DNA of 5,933 nt from the NCBI GenBank assembly GCA_028691595.1, contig JAQUZA010000214.1, forward strand, positions 1 through 5,933. Reading direction: 5' to 3'. Position numbers and translations under genes: made by a program. Source of the DNA: Candidatus Rifleibacteriota bacterium (lineage in GTDB: Bacteria; Muiribacteriota; Ozemobacteria; Ozemobacterales; Ozemobacteraceae). Position 1 is the stretch's first letter. Every line of letters starts with the position of its first letter. Under the pieces are notes generated by a model. That model saw only the letters and a list, made by a program, of their open reading frames with translations, was not told where the DNA came from and ran no database searches. Of this stretch, positions 1 through 5,933 are shown in pieces.

Positions 1-3000
1 CCAAAGACATGGTTACTGTGATCGGTTCGCCACGGTTTATGCCATCTTCAACGTTGACAGTAAGCGTTGCAACCAGTTGCCCCGGGTATTCGACCCAAAA
101 ATACTGCGTTGCAAGGGGATCCCCAAACGCAACCCCCGAATTTTTAGCGGCGTAGCACACAACCCGCCACTTTTTAACGGCGGCTGTGTCTGGAATCGGG
201 GCATAAGTGCTTACAATCAGTTCAGGGTTGGCAGGCATGCCGTCAACTGACATCTGCTCACCACCAATGGTTCCGAGGGTTTCATCGTCGAAAAAGAGAA
301 CCGAATACTTTGCAGAACCGGTGATATTATGGAATCTAACGTAAATTGTCTGGCCGCGGTTAAATGTATACTGTTGCGGCGTAAAGTCCTGGTTGGCGCT
401 GCATTCACCGTATGGGTCGTTGGCAACCGTCCAGTTACCAGTGCCGCCCCCGTGCGCAACTCCGTAGCCTCGTGTTAAATCATAGACCTCCGATGCGATA
501 AAGGAGCCGGTTATATTGGCAGCACCCGGCAGAGAACTTGAATCGACCCCAACCGTAAAAACGATTCTTGCAGTTGAGTTGCCGTTGAGAATGAACGGAA
601 ATACCGGCGGCGAGGCGTAAACCTGGGTATAACTCTGGGCAACTGCGCCTGAATCGAAAGTTAAAGAGGCGGCATTCACATACACCGGCGAGCCGCCGGT
701 GTTGGCGATATCCATGTTGACGGTCAGGTTCGCCTGCCCGGGCGATACATTGTCATAGGTTTCGCTCACCCCGGTTACCGAGAGAACTGGGGCCGTGGTG
801 ATCGTGGCCACATTGCTGGTCACACTGGCCGTTTCAAGAAAGCGGCCGTCGTTGTCATCATAACCGTAGCCCTTTACCTCAAGTGAATAGGAACCCATGG
901 TAGTGGCAGTAAAACCCCAGCTGAAAATATCAGTTCCAAAGCCGCTGATACTACGGTAAGTTGGGGTGGGCAACGAATCGAGATTGGCATCACCGACACT
1001 GTTTACCCGTAAAATTGAGCCGGCGTGTGCCTGGGCAACTGCGGCTTCGCCGATGTTAGTCATGGTCATGGTGGCGTTAAAGTAGCGACCACTTACAATG
1101 ATTGGCGGAATGGCCAGACTGATGGAAATTTCAGCCGGATTCTGGACCCAGAAATAAGTTTCGGCAAGGGGAGTGTCGAGCAGAGGCTTGGTTGCCACCA
1201 CCCGCCAGCGGCCATGCGCAGCGCCCGTCAGAGGAAATTCATAGGTCATGACACCAAGATCGTTGGTCTGCACCATATCGCTTGTGAGAACCTCATGGTC
1301 ATCAGGGTCGAACCATCTGAAGCGATGACTGGTTAATGGCTGCAGGTTTTCGGCTTTGGCGTAAACCTTGCCATCGCCGGCATTGAAAGTGCTGGTGGCG
1401 GTCAGATACGATGAAGACCTGTAAGTGCGCATGATGCCGGCCAGGACTGTCCAGGAGGCAACCGGCGAATCATCGAAGTCTGTCCAGAAATCGCTGTCAC
1501 CGCGCAGATTGATATCCTGGTAATAAATTCGGCCGGCAATATCGCAGAGGCCGGTTGTTGCATTCGCCGAAACATCGACCAGGTAACGTCTGGTAATAGT
1601 ATTGTTCTGGGTAATTTCGACCGGAAGTGTATTTGACGGATCAAGCCTGAGGTTGGTGAAATCGATGGTGCCGCCCGGTACAAATTTAAACGCTGAGTTC
1701 AGCCATTCGCCCGCAGCATTTTCGCCACCGTTATTCAGGGTGGTGATATCTATGGTGGCACCGACCTGGCCGCGAAAAACACGGGCCGGAACATCGATGC
1801 CGGTAATTTCAAGGGAAGCGGGCCGGCAGATCGTCCATGGTTCTTTCAGGTCAGCCTGAGTGTCGGTGATTGTCAGGTTTCTGACGGTTGCAACAGCTGC
1901 CCCTGAGGCATTAATTGTTTCGTAGCCCGGGGCAGTAAGATTGTCGAGTATCGTCACCTGAAAGGTCAGGGTGGCGCTGGCACCCCCGACGAGCGTCAAG
2001 GGAGCGGCCGGCGACAGGGCAGGTGGCACGACAGAGTAAGCTGCCGAAGCCGGGCCTTCAAAATCAAGTTCGAGGGCAAAAAGGTCGATGGGGCTGTTGC
2101 CTGAATTATGCAGCTTAACATAGACTTCGGCTGTCTGACCGATGGTGACCGATTCATAACCAGATGTCACCTCATCGATTACCAGCCGAGCCGGTTTAAA
2201 AACGGCTTCAGGCGATTTCGGCGATTCATACCAAACGGTGTCGACATCGGTAATACAATAATAGACGGTTTCGGAAGCTGGTGAGGTGGTATCTGTATAG
2301 GTGGTGGCCGCCGGTGCCACCCATGGCGAGGTTGGCCACTGGTCGATCAACTGCCATTCTGCCAGAGGGTCGGTGCGGCGATAGATGCGATAAGGGGCGG
2401 TGGCAGTATTCAGACCCGGCTGGCCAGTACCAGGTGCGCTTGGGTTCCAGGTGAGGGTGACTCCGCCACCATCAACTGCTTCTTCAGCCGCCGTCAGGCC
2501 GCATGGGCTCATGTGCAGATAAACGTCACTGAAGTCGGCTGCAACCTCATCCTTATTGTTGGCAATGATTTCTATGAACCAGTAAATTCTGAAGAGATGA
2601 TCATTAACGCCGGTCGGAGCAAGGGTGCCGGTCCAGGAAAGATCAAGCCAGGTATTGGTTTGCTCATTCTCTATTAAATTTCGGCTGAAAATATCAGCGA
2701 TGATCGTATCGTCAGTCTTTCTTATGGTGCCTTTTGTGGTTAAGGACCAGTCATTGGCTTGAGCACCAAGTGTCGGTTCTCTAACAGACAGAAGCAACAG
2801 AATCGTGGTCGTGGCATTTTTGGCGACAGCTGGAAATGCCAGTTGCATATAACCATCACCCTGTTTGGTACCAGGCTGGTTGGGTCGTTTATAAAGACCG
2901 CGGCGACCGACACCCGAAACGTGAGCATCTGTGTTCGAAAAGATAATCGGGTCTGCCGCGTAATAGCCATCTGCTTCAAACCAGGGGCTGCTGAAGATGG

Positions 3001-3112
3001 GATACTGAAGTTGTTGCAACGCAGACACCGGAATGGCCCGTAAAAACATAAACAATGCAGCCAGTAAACCCAGAAAAAAGATTTGCCTGCCCGGGTCTGT
3101 GTGTTTCTTCAT
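1..3112 (-). CDS. Large secreted multidomain protein with fibronectin III-like and repeated CARDB/Ig-like domains (partial, C-terminus outside window)
   Basis: An unbroken minus-strand frame of 1037 codons runs from the ATG at 3112 off the left edge. The start is set by GGAG at 3120-3123, seven bases upstream. Residues 1-31 form a signal peptide: basic MKKHTDPGR, a hydrophobic core and a likely cleavage after VSA. Residues 32-203 look like a beta-sandwich ending in DFSDVYLHMSP, a pattern common in jelly-roll binding domains. Residues 204-300 resemble fibronectin III (TLTWNPS, YRIYRR, YYCITDVD). From about 308 come CARDB/NEW3-like sheets with the signatures LHNSGNSP, LNNGGENA, TNIGEA and IANTGGSP. 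A superunit recurs at about 340 residues: residues 433/775, WTV at 554/893, FNAGD/FNRGQ at 576/916 and YFWV at 653/1004. No catalytic motif is visible. The role is probably structural or adhesive at the cell surface, which is inference. The missing C-terminus would show the anchoring mode. The coding call is firm; the function is not. Confidence 0.93.
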   Translation of the reverse strand, partial: MKKHTDPGRQIFFLGLLAALFMFLRAIPVSALQQLQYPIFSSPWFEADGYYAADPIIFSNTDAHVSGVGRRGLYKRPNQPGTKQGDGYMQLAFPAVAKNATTTILLLLSVREPTLGAQANDWSLTTKGTIRKTDDTIIADIFSRNLIENEQTNTWLDLSWTGTLAPTGVNDHLFRIYWFIEIIANNKDEVAADFSDVYLHMSPCGLTAAEEAVDGGGVTLTWNPSAPGTGQPGLNTATAPYRIYRRTDPLAEWQLIDQWPTSPWVAPAATTYTDTTSPASETVYYCITDVDTVWYESPKSPEAVFKPARLVIDEVTSGYESVTIGQTAEVYVKLHNSGNSPIDLFALELDFEGPASAAYSVVPPALSPAAPLTLVGGASATLTFQVTILDNLTAPGYETINASGAAVATVRNLTITDTQADLKEPWTICRPASLEITGIDVPARVFRGQVGATIDITTLNNGGENAAGEWLNSAFKFVPGGTIDFTNLRLDPSNTLPVEITQNNTITRRYLVDVSANATTGLCDIAGRIYYQDINLRGDSDFWTDFDDSPVASWTVLAGIMRTYRSSSYLTATSTFNAGDGKVYAKAENLQPLTSHRFRWFDPDDHEVLTSDMVQTNDLGVMTYEFPLTGAAHGRWRVVATKPLLDTPLAETYFWVQNPAEISISLAIPPIIVSGRYFNATMTMTNIGEAAVAQAHAGSILRVNSVGDANLDSLPTPTYRSISGFGTDIFSWGFTATTMGSYSLEVKGYGYDDNDGRFLETASVTSNVATITTAPVLSVTGVSETYDNVSPGQANLTVNMDIANTGGSPVYVNAASLTFDSGAVAQSYTQVYASPPVFPFILNGNSTARIVFTVGVDSSSLPGAANITGSFIASEVYDLTRGYGVAHGGGTGNWTVANDPYGECSANQDFTPQQYTFNRGQTIYVRFHNITGSAKYSVLFFDDETLGTIGGEQMSVDGMPANPELIVSTYAPIPDTAAVKKWRVVCYAAKNSGVAFGDPLATQYFWVEYPGQLVATLTVNVEDGINRGEPITVTMSL

Positions 3113-3127
3113 GATCGGTCTCCATTT

Positions 3128-3161
3128 AAAAAGGTTGCCCGCCTTCAAGCCAGAGCAACCT
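3128..3161 (-). terminator. Intrinsic terminator (probable attenuator) just before the giant gene
   Basis: Read on the minus strand, AGGTTGC (3161-3155) pairs perfectly with GCAACCT (3138-3132). A further G-U and C-G pair extend the stem inward, and T5 follows at 3132-3128. The T-run ends only four bases before the GGAG ribosome binding site of the gene starting at 3112. The terminator of the upstream gene lies separately at 3332-3356, so this one is not needed to end that transcript. Its place between leader and start codon fits premature-termination control of the downstream gene. Confidence 0.72.
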
Positions 3162-3331
3162 GCGGATTTAATTTTTTGAGGCTTTACGGCCCGTGCCTTG
3201 CTTTTGGATGCTACAGCAAAACCCCTTCTTTGCCTCTTAGGCGCATACTTCACGAATTACCCTGACCTGATACCAACAACTCTGTTAAATGCAAATCAAT
3301 AAATACAACACCAACATACGATAGGTTCTTC
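3162..3331 (-). promoter_or_regulatory. Candidate structured 5' leader (possible riboswitch or attenuator sensor) of the giant gene
   Basis: No convincing gene lies in this stretch; it sits between one terminator and a second one placed before the next start codon. On the minus strand GAGGC (3236-3232) can pair with GCCTC (3182-3178), enclosing about 49 bases. The same AGGC can instead form a small hairpin with GCCT at 3242-3239, and the GCCT at 3182-3179 could also pair with AGGT of the terminator stem at 3161-3158. Such mutually exclusive pairings are what a switch needs. Inside are GGCAAAG and AGCAAGGCACGGGCC, which faintly recall the conserved core of cyclic-di-GMP-I (GEMM) RNAs. The usual GAAA-capped hairpin is missing, so I do not assign a class. 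No convincing promoter was found. Confidence 0.4.
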
Positions 3332-3356
3332 AAAAACATCGATCGTTTGATCGATG
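3332..3356 (-). terminator. Intrinsic terminator of the TPR-like gene
   Basis: On the minus strand CATCGATC (3356-3349) and GATCGATG (3344-3337) form a perfect 8-bp stem with an AAAC loop, followed directly by T5 (3336-3332). It begins three bases after the stop codon of the gene at 3360-4115, so it ends that transcript. The opposite strand has no T-run after the stem, so the signal is one-directional. Confidence 0.8.
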
Positions 3357-3359
3357 ACT

Positions 3360-4115
3360 TCAATGACTCCTGAAATCAACCCATAGACCATAGGTCTGCC
3401 AGATCAGTGTCGCGAGCAGCAGCAGCAGACCAAGCCCTTTCAGCCAGACGGGAAACAATTGCCCTTCTTTATTCTGATCAGAAAATGAACCCTGAAGGCG
3501 TTGCAGAACATCGACAGCGCCCGCAGAGATTGCGGCCTGCATAAGGATTTTTCGGGCTTCATCATCATCAGGATTAACTTCGAGATAGTTTTCAAGTGCC
3601 ACCAGGCTGGTTTCGCCCGGATTGGCGCGCAACTGTGCGATAAGTTGCCCGCGATTAAGCTGTTTTGAAGCGCTCTCACGCGGCCCTGGCGGATCGTTTA
3701 TCCAGTCAGGGTCAGGCAGTTGTGGATTCAAAAGCCGGGCCTGTATCAGCAGGGCTCTGGCGCGGTGGGTATCCCAGCGGGTGTACGCCTGTCTGGCCTC
3801 TTGAAGCAGCGAACCAACGCGGTCGGCCTCGTGGTCTTTGGCGAAAGTTTTGTTTATAGTGCCTGGCACCACATTATATGTTGAACGGGCCCAGTCTGGT
3901 TGAGGCATTGCTTTCCAGATGAAGCGGGCTTTGAGAAGAAGGCTCTGAGCCTCTTCATGCCGACCGGCAAGGTGAGCCTTGCGTGCCTGGTTAAGAACAG
4001 ACATCGCTTTGGCCCGCCGTTCTTTGTCAGAGCCTGACGCAAAAACAGCGAGCAACAATAAAGACAGAAGCAGTATTGCACCGTATTTTCTGTACTTCAT
4101 ACCTAATTCTAACAT
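3360..4115 (-). CDS. Membrane-anchored protein with duplicated TPR-like repeats
   Basis: This encodes 251 residues if started at the ATG at 4115, which has GGAG 11 bases upstream (4127-4130). A second ATG at 4100 (MKYRKYG) gives 246 residues but has a poor ribosome site, and a GTG at 4157 has none. Residues 7-27 are a basic stretch followed by a leucine-rich helix (ILLLSLLLLAVFA). With no lipobox cysteine it is a signal anchor or signal peptide. Residues 37-75 and 100-138 are an ungapped internal duplication with 14 of 39 positions identical, sharing a pattern like LxxARxA...A..LL..AR and ending in PxPDW. Residues 168-197 (ALENYLEVNPDDDEA) look like another TPR helix pair. Residues 222-246 are a C-terminal membrane helix with the short tail DFRSH. 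The predicted topology places the repeats outside the cytoplasm between two helices. TPR-like repeats usually bind proteins; the partner is unknown. A terminator follows immediately. The family is not recognised by name. Confidence 0.87.
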   Translation of the reverse strand: MLELGMKYRKYGAILLLSLLLLAVFASGSDKERRAKAMSVLNQARKAHLAGRHEEAQSLLLKARFIWKAMPQPDWARSTYNVVPGTINKTFAKDHEADRVGSLLQEARQAYTRWDTHRARALLIQARLLNPQLPDPDWINDPPGPRESASKQLNRGQLIAQLRANPGETSLVALENYLEVNPDDDEARKILMQAAISAGAVDVLQRLQGSFSDQNKEGQLFPVWLKGLGLLLLLATLIWQTYGLWVDFRSH

Positions 4116-4304
4116 AAATCCGCTGACTCCGCCAAATTTGCCAACCCGGGAAAGCACTGAAGTCTTTTTTCGGTCAGTAATTGCGGGCTTGCAAATAAGA
4201 GGGGAGTGATAAAATTTTCATTGAAAACCCATCCGGGTGAATTGGTTAAATCTGTTGTAACTCTTACTCATAAACATTTAAGAGCGTTATTTCATACCTT
4301 TTAC
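4116..4304. other. Intergenic region with weak inverted repeats only
   Basis: This spacer separates the DUF2252 stop from the TPR-like gene. Two small inverted repeats are visible: CTCTTA/TAAGAG at 4261-4266 and 4279-4284 with a 12-base loop and no T-run, and ACCC/GGGT at 4227-4230 and 4235-4238, followed on the minus strand by TTT. The second could act as a weak terminator for the DUF2252 gene, but a 4-bp stem is little evidence. I found no promoter good enough to call for the TPR-like gene. Confidence 0.3.
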
Positions 4305-5579
4305 TTATAAATCACCTTGTTTTTCGAATTTATCTTGAGAACAGAATTTTTGCAGGGCCTCATGGTCTGCCTGTAATTGCTTGCCATATATAAATGCCCA
4401 TGAAATAAATTGCTCAAGATGCTTTTCCAGCCAGACTTTCATTTCCTTGCCTTTTCCTGAGGCAGAATGGAAGTCTGCAGTAATTAAACCAAGGGCTCTG
4501 GCAAGTTCGTTTATTTTTTTTGCGTCGGTCAGAGAAGTATTTTCCATGGTTTCGCTCCAGGGAAAATTCTGGCGCACCAGAAAGGTATCACTGCCGACAT
4601 TCAGATAGCCCAGAAAAGGGTCCGGGGAAAGGTGGGCGCGGCTCATTGCTTCGAGGGTATCGGCATGTTGTTCTTCGTTACTATTGGCTCTAAGGCTTGA
4701 ATTACGCACGACCTTCGCCTCAAGGATCTGGTTATCACGCCAGTCTTGACCGTTACCCCTTATTAAAACAAAATAACGCTTCAGACCTATGCTCGACAGC
4801 CCCTTGTCGTATCTCTGGGAAATATCAAGTATTTCTGTTGCAGTAAGCGGAATCTCTTTTTTTGTTACTATCTTGTTGAGATAATCGCGCATGGCTTTTT
4901 CAACTAACGCCTTTTCATTTTCAGGAACAGGCAGATGCTTGTCGTAATCAAACCGGTTGGCTGTGAGAGCCATTGTTTTTTTCTTTATGAATTTTTTCTG
5001 GGTGGTCGTTATTTCGTCAGTAATAAAATCTTTTACCAGTTTCGGCAGTGCCTGTGAAACGCCAGGAGCGCCATCGCTCGCCGCTCTGTCCTGGTATCCC
5101 TGAATGAGGCTTTGCAGGGCCTGTTCGAGTTCGTCGCGTTGCAATACTTCTTTGAAGCCGATGATTATGCTGACTGCAAGACGAAAAACATCGTAAGATA
5201 GAGGAACATCAGCGCAGGCTTCATCGAGATCATCGATAACATAGCCGGCGGTTTCCCCGGGTGGGGCAAAAACCGAAAAATTATGCATGTGAAGGTCGCC
5301 TGCAGCAAGGCCAACGGGTGAGGTTCGCAAAAAAGCCAGTTCGCCGGACTTTTGCAAATCGAGATTCATTAAATGTGCTGAACCACGCATAAATTCAAAG
5401 GTCCCGCCAGACATGCGGTGGATTTTTCCGTTAAAATATTCCGGCTGCGTCTCAATGACTGATTTATTGAAGCGCATGATTTCGTTCATAATATCTTTGG
5501 CGGCAAAATCCCTGGCAATAGCCTTCTGGGACAGAAAACCGAACAATGCGAACAGAATAGCCAGAAGTTTTAAACGCAT
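4305..5579 (-). CDS. DUF2252 family protein with N-terminal export signal
   Basis: This encodes 424 residues from the ATG at 5579, chosen because GAGG (5586-5589) lies six bases upstream. An in-frame TTG at 5591 overlaps that ribosome site and is unlikely. The family marks are present in order: FEFMRG at about 61-66, GDLHMHNF at 94-101, DDLDEA at 116-121, YDVFRLAVS at 129-137, the glycine-containing GLSSIGLKRYFVLIRG at 260-275, EAKVVRNSS at 286-294 with lysine 289, TFLVRQNF at 332-339, and ALGLITADFHSAS at 362-374. DUF2252 has no settled biochemical function as far as I know. GDLHxxNF plus DDLDE resembles the catalytic loop and metal-binding motif of aminoglycoside-phosphotransferase-like kinases, so phosphotransfer is possible but unproven. 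Residues 1-23 (MRLKLLAILFALFGFLSQKAIA) read as a signal peptide, odd for an ATP-dependent enzyme. The gene is intact and probably monocistronic, with a candidate promoter just upstream. Confidence 0.93.
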   Translation of the reverse strand: MRLKLLAILFALFGFLSQKAIARDFAAKDIMNEIMRFNKSVIETQPEYFNGKIHRMSGGTFEFMRGSAHLMNLDLQKSGELAFLRTSPVGLAAGDLHMHNFSVFAPPGETAGYVIDDLDEACADVPLSYDVFRLAVSIIIGFKEVLQRDELEQALQSLIQGYQDRAASDGAPGVSQALPKLVKDFITDEITTTQKKFIKKKTMALTANRFDYDKHLPVPENEKALVEKAMRDYLNKIVTKKEIPLTATEILDISQRYDKGLSSIGLKRYFVLIRGNGQDWRDNQILEAKVVRNSSLRANSNEEQHADTLEAMSRAHLSPDPFLGYLNVGSDTFLVRQNFPWSETMENTSLTDAKKINELARALGLITADFHSASGKGKEMKVWLEKHLEQFISWAFIYGKQLQADHEALQKFCSQDKFEKQGDL

Positions 5580-5612
5580 AATTTGCCTCAATTCAGGGGA
5601 TTGTCAATTTAA

Positions 5613-5640
5613 GCTATACGGAATCCTAGACCAGAGTAAA
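5613..5640 (-). promoter_or_regulatory. Candidate promoter of the DUF2252 gene
   Basis: On the minus strand TTTACT (5640-5635, 4 of 6 to the -35 consensus) is followed after 16 bases by TATAGC (5618-5613, 4 of 6 to the -10 consensus). This would start transcription near 5606 and give a leader of about 27 bases ahead of the ATG at 5579. Position and spacing are sensible, but both boxes are imperfect. Confidence 0.35.
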
Positions 5641-5734
5641 GGAATTTTTTGAGAGGTTGCCGTTCAGCCACGATAACGGAATACTGCGGCTTTTATTTCA
5701 TTTGAGAAAAAGAAGGAAAATAAAAAATTTTGTG
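5641..5734. other. AT-rich spacer between divergent promoters
   Basis: No gene or convincing structure is visible. Its right half is rich in A and T tracts and probably serves the rightward promoter. Together with the promoter and RNA-like region to the right it makes up the gene-free end of the window. Confidence 0.4.
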
Positions 5735-5763
5735 TTGACATTAAAATCCAATAATGATAAACT
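5735..5763 (+). promoter_or_regulatory. Rightward sigma70-like promoter with A-rich upstream tract
   Basis: A perfect TTGACA (5735-5740) is followed, with the ideal 17-base spacing, by TAAACT (5758-5763, 4 of 6 to TATAAT). Directly upstream, 5705-5731 is a run of A and T blocks resembling an UP element. The promoter faces away from the minus-strand genes and would drive RNA from about 5770 toward the right edge. It is the best promoter in the window. Confidence 0.55.
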
Positions 5764-5769
5764 GAACTT

Positions 5770-5933
5770 CCTGCCACGGCGGGGAGGCTGAAAAGCCTTA
5801 AGATCCTTGAAAATAATATCCGATGAAACACATCCAATAATAAAGGTCTTTTTGATTAGGTTGCGTTGGGGCCGGTTTGAAACCGGCCCGTATAAATATC
5901 TTTAACGGGATATTTAAACTTCGCAGCACAGTT
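5770..5933 (+). ncRNA. Candidate structured untranslated RNA or 5' leader (runs to window edge)
   Basis: This stretch downstream of the rightward promoter has no open frame of note: the ATG at 5823 stops after five codons. It can form three hairpins. AGGCT/AGCCT (5785-5789, 5794-5798) is capped by a GAAA tetraloop. GGGCCGGTTT/AAACCGGCCC (5869-5878, 5880-5889) is a perfect 10-base inverted repeat around one base. TAAATATC/GATATTTA (5893-5900, 5909-5916) has an 8-base loop. None is followed by a T-run, so they are not ordinary terminators. The region could be the leader of a gene to the right, a small RNA, or an operator site. I recognise no RNA family. Confidence 0.35.

Noticed and set aside
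1025..1336. Plus-strand open frame of 103 codons opposite the giant gene
   Set aside because: It lies antisense within a continuous minus-strand coding frame with a clear signal peptide and domain pattern, and its product has no recognisable features.
3083..3265. Plus-strand open frame of 60 codons across the giant-gene start and its leader
   Set aside because: It overlaps the start codon, ribosome site and terminator hairpin of the opposite strand and has no ribosome site or recognisable product.
4155..4157. Upstream GTG start for the TPR-like gene
   Set aside because: No Shine-Dalgarno precedes it, and it would put a glycine-rich stretch of about 20 residues before the basic and hydrophobic start of the signal anchor.
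5770..5830. Cyclic-di-GMP-I (GEMM) riboswitch in the right-hand region, suggested by the GAAA-capped hairpin
   Set aside because: The conserved GGCAAA and CGCAAAGCC joining segments expected on either side of the hairpin are not present, so only a generic tetraloop hairpin can be claimed.
1..5933. CRISPR array, tRNA, rRNA, transposase or attachment sites
   Set aside because: No regularly spaced direct repeats, no tRNA cloverleaf, no ribosomal RNA sequence and no transposase or integrase motifs were seen on either strand.

Overview
The window comes from a bacterial chromosome of middling base composition with no plasmid, phage or insertion-sequence marks. Every supported gene is read on the minus strand, so the genes run right to left. 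They look like envelope genes: all three products begin with a signal peptide or an N-terminal membrane helix. The set (a giant Ig-like/CARDB-type secreted protein, a membrane-anchored TPR-like protein and an exported DUF2252 protein) would fit a diderm or a poorly sampled environmental lineage. The sequence alone does not let me name the taxon.

Layout in the direction of transcription. Positions 5580-5933 hold no gene. They carry a candidate minus-strand promoter for the DUF2252 gene and, facing right, a good sigma70-like promoter (consensus -35, A-rich upstream tract) that leads into a hairpin-rich untranslated stretch running off the window edge. Positions 4305-5579 encode a DUF2252-family protein of 424 residues with an export signal. 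Positions 4116-4304 are intergenic and hold only weak inverted repeats. Positions 3360-4115 encode a 251-residue protein with a TPR-like repeat region between two membrane helices, closed by a clear intrinsic terminator at 3332-3356. Positions 3113-3331 are a leader region for the next gene. A second strong intrinsic terminator lies there, ending five bases before the Shine-Dalgarno, an arrangement typical of transcription attenuation or riboswitch control. Positions 1-3112 are the first 1037 codons of a very large secreted protein whose end lies outside the window. It has a signal peptide, a probable beta-sandwich, a fibronectin III-like domain and then repeating CARDB/Ig-like units with a superperiod of about 340 residues.

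How they work together: the shared orientation and common export signals suggest cell-envelope functions, but the terminators and spacings argue for three separate transcription units rather than one operon. No biochemical pathway can be read from the set. The points most worth following up are the terminator-controlled leader of the giant gene, the repeated module in the giant protein, the exported and apparently permuted kinase-like DUF2252 protein, and the unexplained leader-like region at the right edge.
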